From Picochlorum sp. 'celeri' (Eukaryota; Chlorophyta; Trebouxiophyceae), in contig JAACMV010000016.1 in NCBI GenBank assembly GCA_010909725.1, positions 659,501 through 723,500 of the forward strand: a stretch of DNA of 64,000 nt, given 5' to 3'. Within the stretch, counting starts at the first letter, position 1. Each line of letters opens with the position of its first letter. A program made the translations under genes and the position numbers. This document shows, in pieces, positions 30,972-41,083 of this stretch. The notes beneath the pieces are model-generated. The model searched no databases. It saw only the letters and a list, made by a program, of their open reading frames with translations, and was not told the DNA's origin.

Positions 30972-33695
30972 CTACTCCCACGCATCAATCTCATCACGAG
31001 CAGAGGGCAGGGAGGATAGCTTGACGTCAGACGTGTCCATCCTCTCGGGATTCTCCGAACCGTTCTCAACAGTCATGATATCCTGAAGATTCATGCTGCT
31101 GAGAATATACTGAGGAGTATCACTATTCTCATTCTTATACGTCGCAGAGGCCACTTCGAACAAACCCTGTTTGCCACCGAGACCTGTTGATTGTGCAACA
31201 GAGGAAACGTGCTCCTGCCACTGAGATGTACTAGATGCTGGGCTCGTCTGGGCTAGTTGGTACCCTAATTGCTCAGCTAATTCGTACACACCTCCCCATT
31301 TTTCAATAGCCCTCGCAATATCGAAGCGATTGGCCCTCACAAAGTCATTCTTCAATGGCATGACCCCTGGTGGCAAATCGCTACTGAGGATGAACTCGTC
31401 AATCTCATGCTTCACATTCTCTATGGAATTCCAATATCCCCGAGGCTTTCGCGAGCGACTTTTTGATCCCCATCCCATCCGTTTTGCCACATTGGAAGCA
31501 CCACCATGTGCAGACAGAGCCTTTTCTAAATCTGTGCGATGAGAAGCTCTCAACTCGGACCGTGACGGAATCATCCTGGTCTCTCCATACGTTGCTTCCA
31601 ATTCATCACGAAGCACCTCGAAATTTTTAATCATGTCTGCAAACATTCGTACGATATGATTGGCATCTCCATAGGTTGCTATGCGCCAAGAGATTTGAAA
31701 AAGTCAACAGCGTAACGTACCTCCAAGTTTAGGCCTCTGCCTTGTTGGCACTATCACTCTACCATCCTGCTCAACACGACGTCGTTCTACCTCGTGTTTG
31801 ATGGCCATCAGGTTGTTGGGCATATCTTCAAACACCATTCCTTCCAGCAGTGGTTCAATGAAGCCACACATGGATGCCTCGGTTGGTATGATGATTTCAA
31901 CAGCATATTTCAGCAGCGTCTGGGGACCAGCATAATCCTCCTGGACATCACCTACTACTTCTTGTATCGCCCATTTCCCCTGGAATCTCTCGACATCCCC
32001 CGCCACTTGTCGAAACTGGACTTCGCTGCACACACACAGAGGAAGATACATGTTGATTAGCTGTACTCCTAGTATCATCATGATTACCATGTGTATCGAG
32101 ATAAGATCGTAGTAGTAACTCACCTGAATGGCTTTTCAACCAGGTCCATAACAGATTCGGCATGAAGGCACATGTAAAACATATTCTTGTATCCAACCTG
32201 CCTCACTCGCACCACATTTTCAGGCGCTGCTCTGGGAAGTCTGATTCGCTCACTAGAAGCCAGGTTGGGAATGAACTCTGCAAGCCTATTGTAGTCTGTG
32301 AGGACATCCCATACAAGCGAGGGAGGTGCATTGATCCTAATTGCTGCAATGGACCTCCGATGCAAATAATCCAGGCCATCAAGCCTCCTCAAATGAATTT
32401 CAATATCGTCATTATTGGCCTCTGGTGACGAGTTTTTTCTGGGGTCGCCTGAATCAATCCCAGAAAGCATCAAGGCTTTATTATTGTCACCTGCTGCTAG
32501 AAAAGCGCTCCTTGTATCACCTCTTGGCATGGACATGGTCACACCATTGCTATCATGATCATCATCTCTTCCCAGAGCATCTCTCCCGGAAGAAGTCTTC
32601 TTTTTCTGCTCCAATTCATCATTGAGAGCTTCTTTCACAGACACATTTTCCGGAGCTCCTGAAGGCGGCAAAGGCACCCATGCAGTTCCCAAATAGGCAG
32701 ACTTGGCTGCATCCATCACTGCCAAGCGATTCTGTCTTTCTGCTGTGATTGGCGCCGATGCTGCATAAGGGGATCCTCGGGGCCAAAATGGACCTTTCGA
32801 AGGCAATCGTGCCTCATCATCTTGCTCAGCATTCTCTCTGGAGGCATTCTCTATGGGCTGTGGAATGTCTGGGTTGACCTCTGTCCCAACCCAAGATGCC
32901 AATCCCGATGCTTTCAACCTTGCGTCAGACACAGACTCTGCTCGAGATGCTATGGCTCTAATATTGGATGGAAGCCCAGCCTTGATGATGTATGACGTAA
33001 TCTGTGAAGGCAAACTGAATCGAGGCTGGATGCAAATGTCATACCTCAGAAATGTCGACATCTGTGCCGAACTTGCCATGTTTGACTCGACAATCCACCG
33101 TCCATACAATTCTTCGAAATCACCCGAGACCATTCGGAACCGCACCTCCCTTCTCCATGACGACAACGTATCCACCTCTTCAACCTCGAGCTCCGCCTCC
33201 GCCTCCAGGCGCCACAGAATGCTCTGACTACACCCAACTTGACGTAGCCGCGTGACTCCAGGCTTGGCAGATGGCAACCTCTCACAAACCTCCAAATTCG
33301 GAACGAACCCTGGCAGAGCTTCATAATCAGTCAACACACCCCAAACATCCTCCAATTGAGCTTGCACCCTAACCTCTGCCACAATACGTTTTGACCCATC
33401 CTTCCTTTTGTCATCATCATACATGTGGATCCCAGGTGATGATTGAGCTACATTATTATTATTATTAGTAGTAGTGGTAGTACGCCCTCCTACACACAGC
33501 AGTGTTTTGACATTATCAGAGATCAATAGAAATGTAAAAGAAAGAAGCCAATCTCTACTATGGATTGACAATTAATCATTGAGAGATAACTCATACCTTG
33601 TTGTTGTTGTTGTTCTCCCGCATCATTGGCCAGTGCTCCATGGATGATGCATCCTTTCTTCTTCTTCTTCTTCTTCATCTTCAACACATGAGGAA

Positions 33696-33726
<31 letters not shown>

Positions 33727-33891
33727 GAATCGTGCACCATCATCGCCATGTGCAACAACAAAGAGGCTCGTTTTTGCTATAGAACGCCTTTGCCTCAAAG
33801 AAGAAGAACCTGAAGGCCTCTGTCCTCTACACACTTGATGCTGTAGAAAGGCTGGCACATGCACCGTGAGTATGCTACGCTCCACTGCCAT
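30972..33891 (-). CDS. HCF145: HCF145-like plastid RNA-stability factor, 4 exons
   Basis: Exons 33,891-33,597, 33,489-32,124, 32,025-31,721 and 31,678-30,972 join in phase to 890 residues; introns are 107, 98 and 42 nt. The Ser/Arg-rich N terminus looks like a chloroplast transit peptide and includes a poly-Ser run and a poly-Lys run. Two SRPBCC/START-like domains follow: one from about residue 125 (VQAQLEDVWGVLTDYEALPGF) and one in the second half (INAPPSLVWDVLTDYNRLAEF). The C terminus holds two helical repeats: RSELRASHRTDLEKALSAHGG (shortened here: SELR...DLEKAL..HGG..NVAKRMGW) and KNDFVRANRFDIARAIEKWGG...AEQLGY. This order, two SRPBCC domains plus TMR repeats, is that of Arabidopsis HCF145, which stabilises psaA mRNA in the plastid. 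The same job is inferred. A frameshifted paralogue lies at 41,084-44,038. Confidence 0.85.
33698..33726. repeat. ATG-triplet microsatellite in the HCF145-like transit peptide
   Basis: A GAT-triplet run encoding the poly-Ser tract of the minus-strand gene; in the second copy (43,856-43,870) the run is about half as long. A neighbouring CTT run encodes poly-Lys. Both lie in a region expected to tolerate length change. Confidence 0.7.
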
Positions 33892-34186
33892 CTACAATCC
33901 TACTTTTATCGATTCATTTGTCCTCTTCTAGTGATAATAAAATGCGATACTCGTCTTCAGCGTCGTTGTCAAGCATCCACAGGGCTGTCTTTTCTTGTTG
34001 TCATCGGGAAAATGCTCCCCGACTCTGTCCGTCTTTGGCGAATCCTACTACGATGAATCTATGGCTATCCTACTTGGTAGTAAAGAATGTTTACAAATGA
34101 AATACCATCGAGGCAGCCCTGTGGATGGTTCAAAACGACGCTCTGAGGGTGTTGCCCTCCTCCAATGCTCATGGTCCAAAGTTGGC

Positions 34187-35302
34187 CTTGATTTTCTCTT
34201 CTTTGCTGGCCTTTTTGATCATTATACAAGGGATACAATAGAAGAAAATAACGCCAACGGAGTGTCGATTTGGTGGCTCTGTCGCCAAAACGCATTCATC
34301 GTCGATGCGCATCGATTCATGTCTCTTGTTCTCTCTCGATGCTCAAATTTTGATGGATGGGTGATTGCCAATCCATTTTAGATATACTGATGTAGAATCA
34401 GGATGGAAAAGACAAGGGAAAAGGAGAGGTTTTTGTTGTTTTGGTTTTTTGCTGCTGCTGCTATTTTGGCCTGCTCCAAGATGGTTGGTCATCATCCTCA
34501 ATGAACACAAAGATGAAGATCTTGATTCTACTGGATCTTCTTCTTCTCTATTGTCCATCACCATACGAGGAAGGATGTCAACGAGGTTTGACTCTCTCTC
34601 TCTCTTAAAGAAAGAGTTCTAGAGAGAAAGCTCATGGATGGATGCGTCGTCAGCTGACAATGGTATGCTGCAGCATACAATTGTGCCGCGTCCCCCCCGG
34701 AAAAGATGTTGCCTTGGTCGCAGTTCTCACCATTGCCTGCTGGGGTAATGTTCCACTGTTTCTCAGGGCGATGTCTCCTCTTTGCTGCTGAGATTGTTGT
34801 GGAGAGAGGCTTTGTCATTCAGCCATCTCTGTAGACCATATTATGTAGAAACATCTCGTCATCACATTGGTGGCTCCCATGAGATTTAATCTTAAAGAGT
34901 CATCATAATATAATGAAGAATACCTTGCGTGCATACATCCTGCAAAGAGCATCATCCATACTCCTCTGACAATTTATGACCTACTTTTGATGATACCTTG
35001 AATCCCATCCCGGCTACTGACACCATGTGAATGCATGTATTGTTACACAAACGAGTAAGGCTATATAAACGTCGAATACATGGATTTGGATTCTTCCTCA
35101 GAATGATGTGGACATCAAATATCTACTTGTGAGTTTTGCTCCAAACTGGTTCCTGTTTCCAATGCCATAGGAACAGTCTGTGAAACAAGATAGGATGGTG
35201 TAAACATATATGAAGTTTTGTGTGGTTCTGTCTTTCGTTCAATCATGGTATTCTCTTCACTACAGCTATTGGTAGCACAGTGCTGTCGTGGTACGATTTG
35301 CT
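34187..35302. other. Intergenic region, no gene recognised
   Basis: Unique sequence between the duplication's right edge and the stop of the first secreted-protein gene. Contains a CT/AG-rich tract at 34,590-34,630; no coding signal was accepted. Confidence 0.5.
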
Positions 35303-36535
35303 TTAAAATCCGATGTCACTGTCCATGTCAAACAGTCTTCTTCTGTTAAGTCTTCTAGCGGGTGGAGGGTTTGGTGAGTATCCTGGAGGAGGTGGTGGAA
35401 CATTGTCGGAAGTCTCAATGCTATCAACTGTCACAGTAGTTGGCTGAGAAAGCCCCTGGACGAGCGTTTCTTGGACAAATGGACCAGCAGCAATCAGACC
35501 CTCGTCAAGCAGGGAAGCTCCTTCTGGCGTGGTGTAGTCATTGCGGACGGTTGGAATGGCAGAACCAGATTCGACCTTTTCAACGACGCATGTTCCACCA
35601 GGTGAAATAGTGTTCAAGTTGATGCACAATTGTTCCCTGTCAGCGGCGGTGAATGCAGCAGCATTGGCAAATCCGTCAAATGTAAATGTTGCGCGAACTG
35701 AGTAAATCTCTTGATCTGAAGCCTTCTTGCAAATGTTGAGCTTTCCAGTGGGCCTGTAGAATGCTTCCACAAAGCAAGAGTATGCCGCATCTGGATCCAA
35801 ACCTTCTACAGTGGCCTCAATCTCAGCCTTTTTCAGAGGCAATTCTCCGTCAGCAGAAACACCTTGTGCTGGTGCGTCGCAATCACCGTCTCCAGCAACA
35901 CATTTGACGACAAACTGGGTCTTTGGAAGATTTGGTCCCGTGATGAATCCAACCGTGATGGCATCACCTGTACAATAAGAATATGAATTGGCAGAGTCAG
36001 TCAGAATGCCATGTTGATTTGCATGTTTCCATCAAAAAGACTTAAAGCTTGCTTGCATTAATATGCAACGTACCGGTACGATCCACAATAATTGGGTCTC
36101 TGATAGCTGTCAAGAGGCGTTCCTCAGTTTGGTTTGCAGCTAATGCCACATCTGCACAATATTGCACACTCTCAGTTTCTGTGTGATATTACCTGCGCTC
36201 GTGTGGCTCGTGCGGCTCTACGACGACCCATAAATTCAAAAATATTCAACAGTTGAAAATCCGTATAGCAATTGATCGCGTCTCTCCCCTGAATGGTCAT
36301 TGAGTGGCCAAAGGTAGGCAGCTGCCGCGGGGTATCTTGGCGCTGACACATTGTAGCTTCCGGTAATTTGACCCGCGCAGTGACGTGGCTCCACCGCATC
36401 CGGATGAGCAGAATTATTGTATTTAAAATACCAGCAAATACTCGTAAACCCCAATCGCATACCTGGATCCTGGGCCCTTGCCATGGAGGCGAGCAACGCC
36501 GCACACACGACGAAAACTGACCACTTCATGCTCAT
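35303..36535 (-). CDS. Secreted protein with fibronectin-III-like domain, paralogue 1, 3 exons
   Basis: Exons 36,535-36,463, 36,151-36,074 and 35,967-35,303 give 271 residues, all joints in frame. A clear signal peptide (MKWSVFVVCAALLASMARAQ) is encoded by exon 1. After a short exon (ANQTEERLLTAIRDP) exon 3 carries a beta-sandwich pattern, DAITVGFITGPNLPKTQFVVKC (shortened: AITVGF..GP..V VKC) to ATVEGLDPDAAYSCFVEAFY, the VxGLxPxxxYxCxVxA signature of fibronectin type III folds. A second segment (ADREQLCINLNTI...KVESGSAIP) then leads to a Pro-rich stretch (PPPPPGYSPNPPP) and a basic tail RRLNRRRLFDMDSDIG. Probably a wall, matrix or vesicle protein. Function unknown. Its paralogue at 37,727-38,986 keeps the same exon structure. 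Confidence 0.75.
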
Positions 36536-37726
36536 TGATGAATGATTTTTCGAATACCTTCAAAAACGATCGCTAGGTGTATGTATGATTTTACTTGTAC
36601 AAGAAGATCTGTGTCCGCAGCGTGTAACGCTGCGGACACTTATCAAGGCAGAGTGCGATGAAGAACCTACCTCGGATCAGAAAGCGCGCCCAACTTAGCT
36701 TGATATCAATGATATGATATCGATATCAGAGAATGTTGATCCTCGGATCCAAATGTGTTAAAATTGGCATGATCGTAAATAAATGCATGTTCATGTACCA
36801 TGTAGGTATTATATTTTAATTCTTCCTACATGGCTAACATATATCTTGGATGGACAGAGCTGGTTGAAGTCGAGGAGTTCATTTATTCTGCAGCCTTACA
36901 TGCCCGGTGGTGATGCATAGTGAGAAATGAGCACAGTATTGTGGATTAATCCTCCAATTGGGATTGAGGGGCTCGATTCCCTTGAAAGAGCCTTTACTCA
37001 TCCTCACCACCATCACCTCCTTAAGGCCAAGGTGTTATAATTGATTGATTGCAAACAATTGACTTGAACCATTCGTTCTCAGTGATGGAAGGGAAGAAGT
37101 GGAATCCTATGAAGAGACTTTCACTGCAGGGGAATTTGCAATCACACTGAAGTTCGCGTATTTCACCAATCAATGGGATCGCAATATTGTAGTCAAGTGC
37201 ATTAGATGACGATCTGACAAATTGGTACATCTGGTCATTGCGCAATGGGAGATCTGGCTGGCTCTGGAAAAGTTTCATCATTTCGTGCAAATCATTTTGC
37301 CCTCTGTATACTGTAAACAGATTCCATCTAATGTAGTGTCTGGATCTCGAAAGACATGTGTATGCTCTGGCTTTCTTTCTTTAACGTTGACGAAAACTTG
37401 AATCAATCATGGCTGTCATTTTTTTAAACCACCTTGCGACGTCAAGGTGTATCATGACGTCAAGGTTTAGTGCAGACGTGATCGTGGAAAGGAAGTACAT
37501 GGACTTTTTTACATTCTTTCTCAAAATGATATCAACATTGAAAACATGGTAAGAAATTTGGCATAAAGCGATTTCTGTTTTGGATGCGATAGCGACAGTC
37601 CAAGAAACTAAACTCCACAGGTTGGTGGAAACATGTATGGACCTTTATGAATTTATTTTCAATCGTGGGTTTTCGCTCAATTGAGACTCCTGTTTTTTTT
37701 TGTCATGTTATTGTGAATGGACTCTT
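36536..37726. other. Intergenic region with a 13-bp-arm hairpin
   Basis: No confirmed gene. A perfect inverted repeat GTGTCCGCAGCGT / ACGCTGCGGACAC with a 3-base loop lies at 36,611-36,639, 76 bp upstream of the secreted-protein start. An open minus-strand frame (37,021-37,278) has no recognisable domain and is doubtful. Confidence 0.5.
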
Positions 37727-38986
37727 CTACAGTCCAACATCACTACCAATGTCAAACAGTCTCCTTCTGTTGAGCCTTCTAGCGGTTCCAGAATCTGGTG
37801 CGTATGGTGGTGGTAGATTTCCCGAGTTTTCGATGTCACTGACCACAACACCGGACTCTTGAGACAAACCCTCCACAATGGTCTCTTGAGTATCTGGATC
37901 TGTATTTGCACCTGCCAGAGTATTCTGATACTCAATGGCATCATCAGTGTTGGAGAAGGTGCTTTCAGTAGTTGGAATGGCAGAACCTGACTCAACCTTG
38001 AGAATTTCACACGTGTCACTTGGTGCAATTGTGTTCAAGTTGATGCAGAGCTGCTCCCTGTCAGCTGCCGTGAATTCATCAGCATTCTCAAATCCATCGA
38101 ATGTGAATGTTGCACGAACCGAGAATCTATCATCGGCTCTCTTACAAATGGAGAACTTTCCAGTAGGCTTGAAGAAAGCTTCCACAAAGCAAGAGTACTG
38201 TGCGTCTGGATCCAACCCTTCGACAGTGGCCTCAATCTCAGACGGTTTGAAAGGCAAGAAGCCTTTTTCAGATATACCTTGTGCAGGTGCATCACAGCCT
38301 CCGTCTCCAGCGACACATTTAACAACAAATTGGGTCTTTGGAAGGTTTGGCCCTGTGAAAAATCCAACAGTGATGGCATCCCCTGAAACAACAACAATAA
38401 CAGCAGGAACATTCAGAATGGCACAAGGAATTTCTGTCACCCTCGAAAGGCATGAAACATGCAATGATATAAAGCGTACCATCGCGCCTCAAAACTTTCG
38501 GGTCTCTGATAGCTGTCAAGAGACGATCCTCAGTTTGATTTGCAATTGCTGCCACAGCTATGCCTGCACAGTACAGCACACCCTCACTTTATCTGCGTTA
38601 TTATGAGCCTTGATGACATGGCATCAGCACGGCGAAGACAATTATATATGTATTAATCATATAATGAATGAAATCGAAAATTGTAATCGCAATCGATCAC
38701 CGCAGGTGCACTCGCTCTGCTTCCATTAGGATGCCATCGAGGTGGATACCAACGCTCATATGGAAGCTTCCCGTCGACCCGCAAATGACGAGGCATTGTA
38801 GTGTTTTGTGATGTGACCCTAGCGCTCAGACAAGCATGTTTGCGGCGATGATAACTTTGCTTTTGCATATGTCGTGGTATTGAGCACAATACTAGCAAAC
38901 CCGACTTGCGCACCTCGATCCTGAGCCCTTGCCACGGAGGCGAGCAACGCCGCACACACGACGAAAACTGGCCACTTCTTGCTCAT
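37727..38986 (-). CDS. Secreted protein with fibronectin-III-like domain, paralogue 2, 3 exons
   Basis: Exons 38,986-38,914, 38,563-38,480 and 38,382-37,727 give 270 residues. Signal peptide MSKKWPVFVVCAALLASVARA is nearly that of paralogue 1 (20-residue core VFVVCAALLAS). Exon 2 encodes ANQTEDRLLTAIRDP; exon 3 contains the same fold pattern (AITVGFFTGPNLPKTQFVV, EATVEGLDPDAQYSCFVEAF), the second segment ADREQLCINLNTIAPSDTC and tail RRLNRRRLFDIGSDVG. The Pro-rich run of paralogue 1 is shortened to PPPYAPDSG. Intron phases match exactly, showing gene duplication after intron gain; introns themselves are diverged (350 and 97 nt here). Exported; function unknown. Confidence 0.75.
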
Positions 38987-39544
38987 GACCGATTTACTTT
39001 GAAACTATCAATCAGAAAAGATTTCTGTATGACTTATCCACTTTTACAAGAAAGTCTAATTTCTCAAAATACATGTTTCCTGCTGGTGAGGTAGATGTCT
39101 ATCAAGAATATTCTGTGTCCCATTAAAGGAGCATACGATCCGGGCCCAGCGCATCTGCACAAACTGCAGTCGGGAGCATACGATCCGGGCCCGGGCCCGG
39201 GTACCCGGGTACCCGGTCGAGACCAAAAAAAGGAGCTCCTGGCTAAGCCACCATGGATACGTATCCAGAAAGTTGATCTGGCTCAGCAATATAGTGCCAC
39301 ATTATAATTACCTGTATGCAGGCATATACAGAAAAAAAGGGAACAGCAAACAGCTTTTGCAAAAAACTGTACCGGTATTTTTAGATTTAAGTGACCAAGG
39401 GGTTCAACGCAAAAATTGATTCAAAAAAGAGTAACATTGGAGCATGTGCCTACGGGCTAGTCCAATATATACCGAGATCTTTGAGAGCAATGTAATTCAA
39501 TGGCAAGCCGTCATTTCTAGAAAGTATTGACTATTGGGTATAAA
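38987..39544. other. Intergenic region with GC-palindromic direct repeats
   Basis: The 20-bp block GGAGCATACGATCCGGGCCC occurs at 39,128-39,147 and 39,173-39,192, the second running into a chain of GGGCCC and GGGTACCC palindromes up to 39,214. No gene. Confidence 0.6.
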
Positions 39545-39555
39545 GAGCTCCAGCT

Positions 39556-40702
39556 TCAAACTCCTGAAAAAAATCCTGTCCCTTTTTGCCAACAAGGAAT
39601 TCTAGCTTCACGAGCAGTGGGGACCAATTGTCTGGAGTGCCACTCAATTTGACATGAAATTATGGACAATGGTAGCCAGGCTGTAGGAGATGAAAAAACG
39701 AAGCACACAGTACAGCGACTGACGCTCACAAGATAAAGAAAAAAGGGCTGCACATTGTCAATCATTAAGTGCGCTTGCCACAAGGAATGACCCAAAACAA
39801 CCGAAATCGCACCCAGGTAATAATACCCACTCTTTCAAAGCAACGGTTTGAGTATTTGAAAGACATATTGAGATGTCCGTCAAGAGATGATCGTGCTTAG
39901 GACAACATGCCATGGCGTTTTGGCCAAGCTTTGGTGACAACAGCCCAGCGTCTGCATGCGTGTCCAGCATGATGGCACTCCTTGATCTCCACACTCGCTC
40001 TAAAAAGGCGCAACGTTCTCAAACAGTAGCAAAATCAAAATGAGGCAAACAGCAGAAATGTCCATTCACGGTTTTGGATATATCAGGAGGGTTTCGCGAC
40101 ACTATCCATATACGTGCACGCTTTCTTTGGAGGCTATAATGCATATTGGCCGCAATTTACCCCGGCGGGATGCTCCCCGCGACAGGACCTATATATATAC
40201 ATATACGACAGCCTATATATATGTATATGGCTAATTTCCGCGCGATAGAATGTAATTCAGAACACCCTTATTATTCATCCATGCACTCGTGTTTAGGTGC
40301 AAGCGATCCATTGTGATTCAAAATAGTGGGAATTCTTCGAACATGCCATGTTTAGCACTATCATGTAGCATCCAAATAAAAACTTTTGAGAGAATTGGCG
40401 CCGGTGTTTAGAGCCTGTCCTTGTCCCACTCACTATTGAAAGCGATGGGAGGATCCGATTTGGGAACAACGAAGAAGAAAGAATCACTGGCACTTTGACC
40501 CCGGCAAAAAAGACGGTGGTTAAGACTTCTTCGTCCCAAAGTTTAGGGCATGGGCGTGCATGAGGCTCATTCCATTCCCATCTCCTTGAAAATTGCCATT
40601 CTCGCCCCATTGATACACTGGAAATGGAGTATATCCGCCGAGAGAGAGGCAAAGGCTGCGACGAGTCATGAATACATTTCTATATTTGAACGACATTTGC
40701 AC
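39556..40702 (-). pseudogene. Remnant of a membrane-protein gene (copy 2)
   Basis: Matches the remnant at 29,100-30,265. Here the block MTRRSLCLSLGGYTPFPVY is in one frame where copy 1 has a shift, but stops occur soon after MSLMHAHAL. The DTHADAGLLSPKLGQNAMA block is also present. Neither copy gives a complete protein. Confidence 0.35.
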
Positions 40703-41083
40703 AACAGAAAAAATTATGGCTCATCTAAGCGATGGCCAATAGCGCCAAGTATTCGACCCCGGCATGTTTCCCAGCTAGATTGCGGTCCACGCGTTTTCTC
40801 AGCGGACAAGGCTGACGCGCTAAATGTGAGCTTGTACACATTTAGCGCAACATCAAAGCCAGATGCTTAAGAAGAAACATTTTGTTTCGCTTTATATAAC
40901 CCGCGGTTCCCGTCCATTTGTGCCGAATCTGAAATTGGGTTGGTAGCTGAGAGGACAAATGGATTTTTTTTTGCCTGAAAGATAATGTCAGCTCGTAATC
41001 TCGTAAATTCAGGGAATACAACGTTACAAACATACAAAGGAATCCAATTAAAACGGCATTCTCATAATATTCATTCCATACTA

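Larger units (their letters stand above)
29019..34186. repeat. Segmental duplication, copy 1
   Basis: About 5.2 kb repeated in the same orientation at 39,545-44,347. Left edge begins near AGAGCTCCAGCTTCAAA; right edge lies in CATGGTCCAAAGTTGGCCT. It contains an ancient gene remnant and the intact HCF145-like gene. Similarity is highest in coding exons and lower, with indels, in the left half. Confidence 0.85.

Noticed and set aside
33052..33255. Plus-strand frames opposite the HCF145-like exon 2
   Set aside because: Antisense shadows of conserved coding exons, repeated in copy 2 for the same reason.
37021..37278. 86-codon minus-strand frame between the secreted-protein genes
   Set aside because: No recognisable domain, no partner exon with matching splice sites; left as intergenic.
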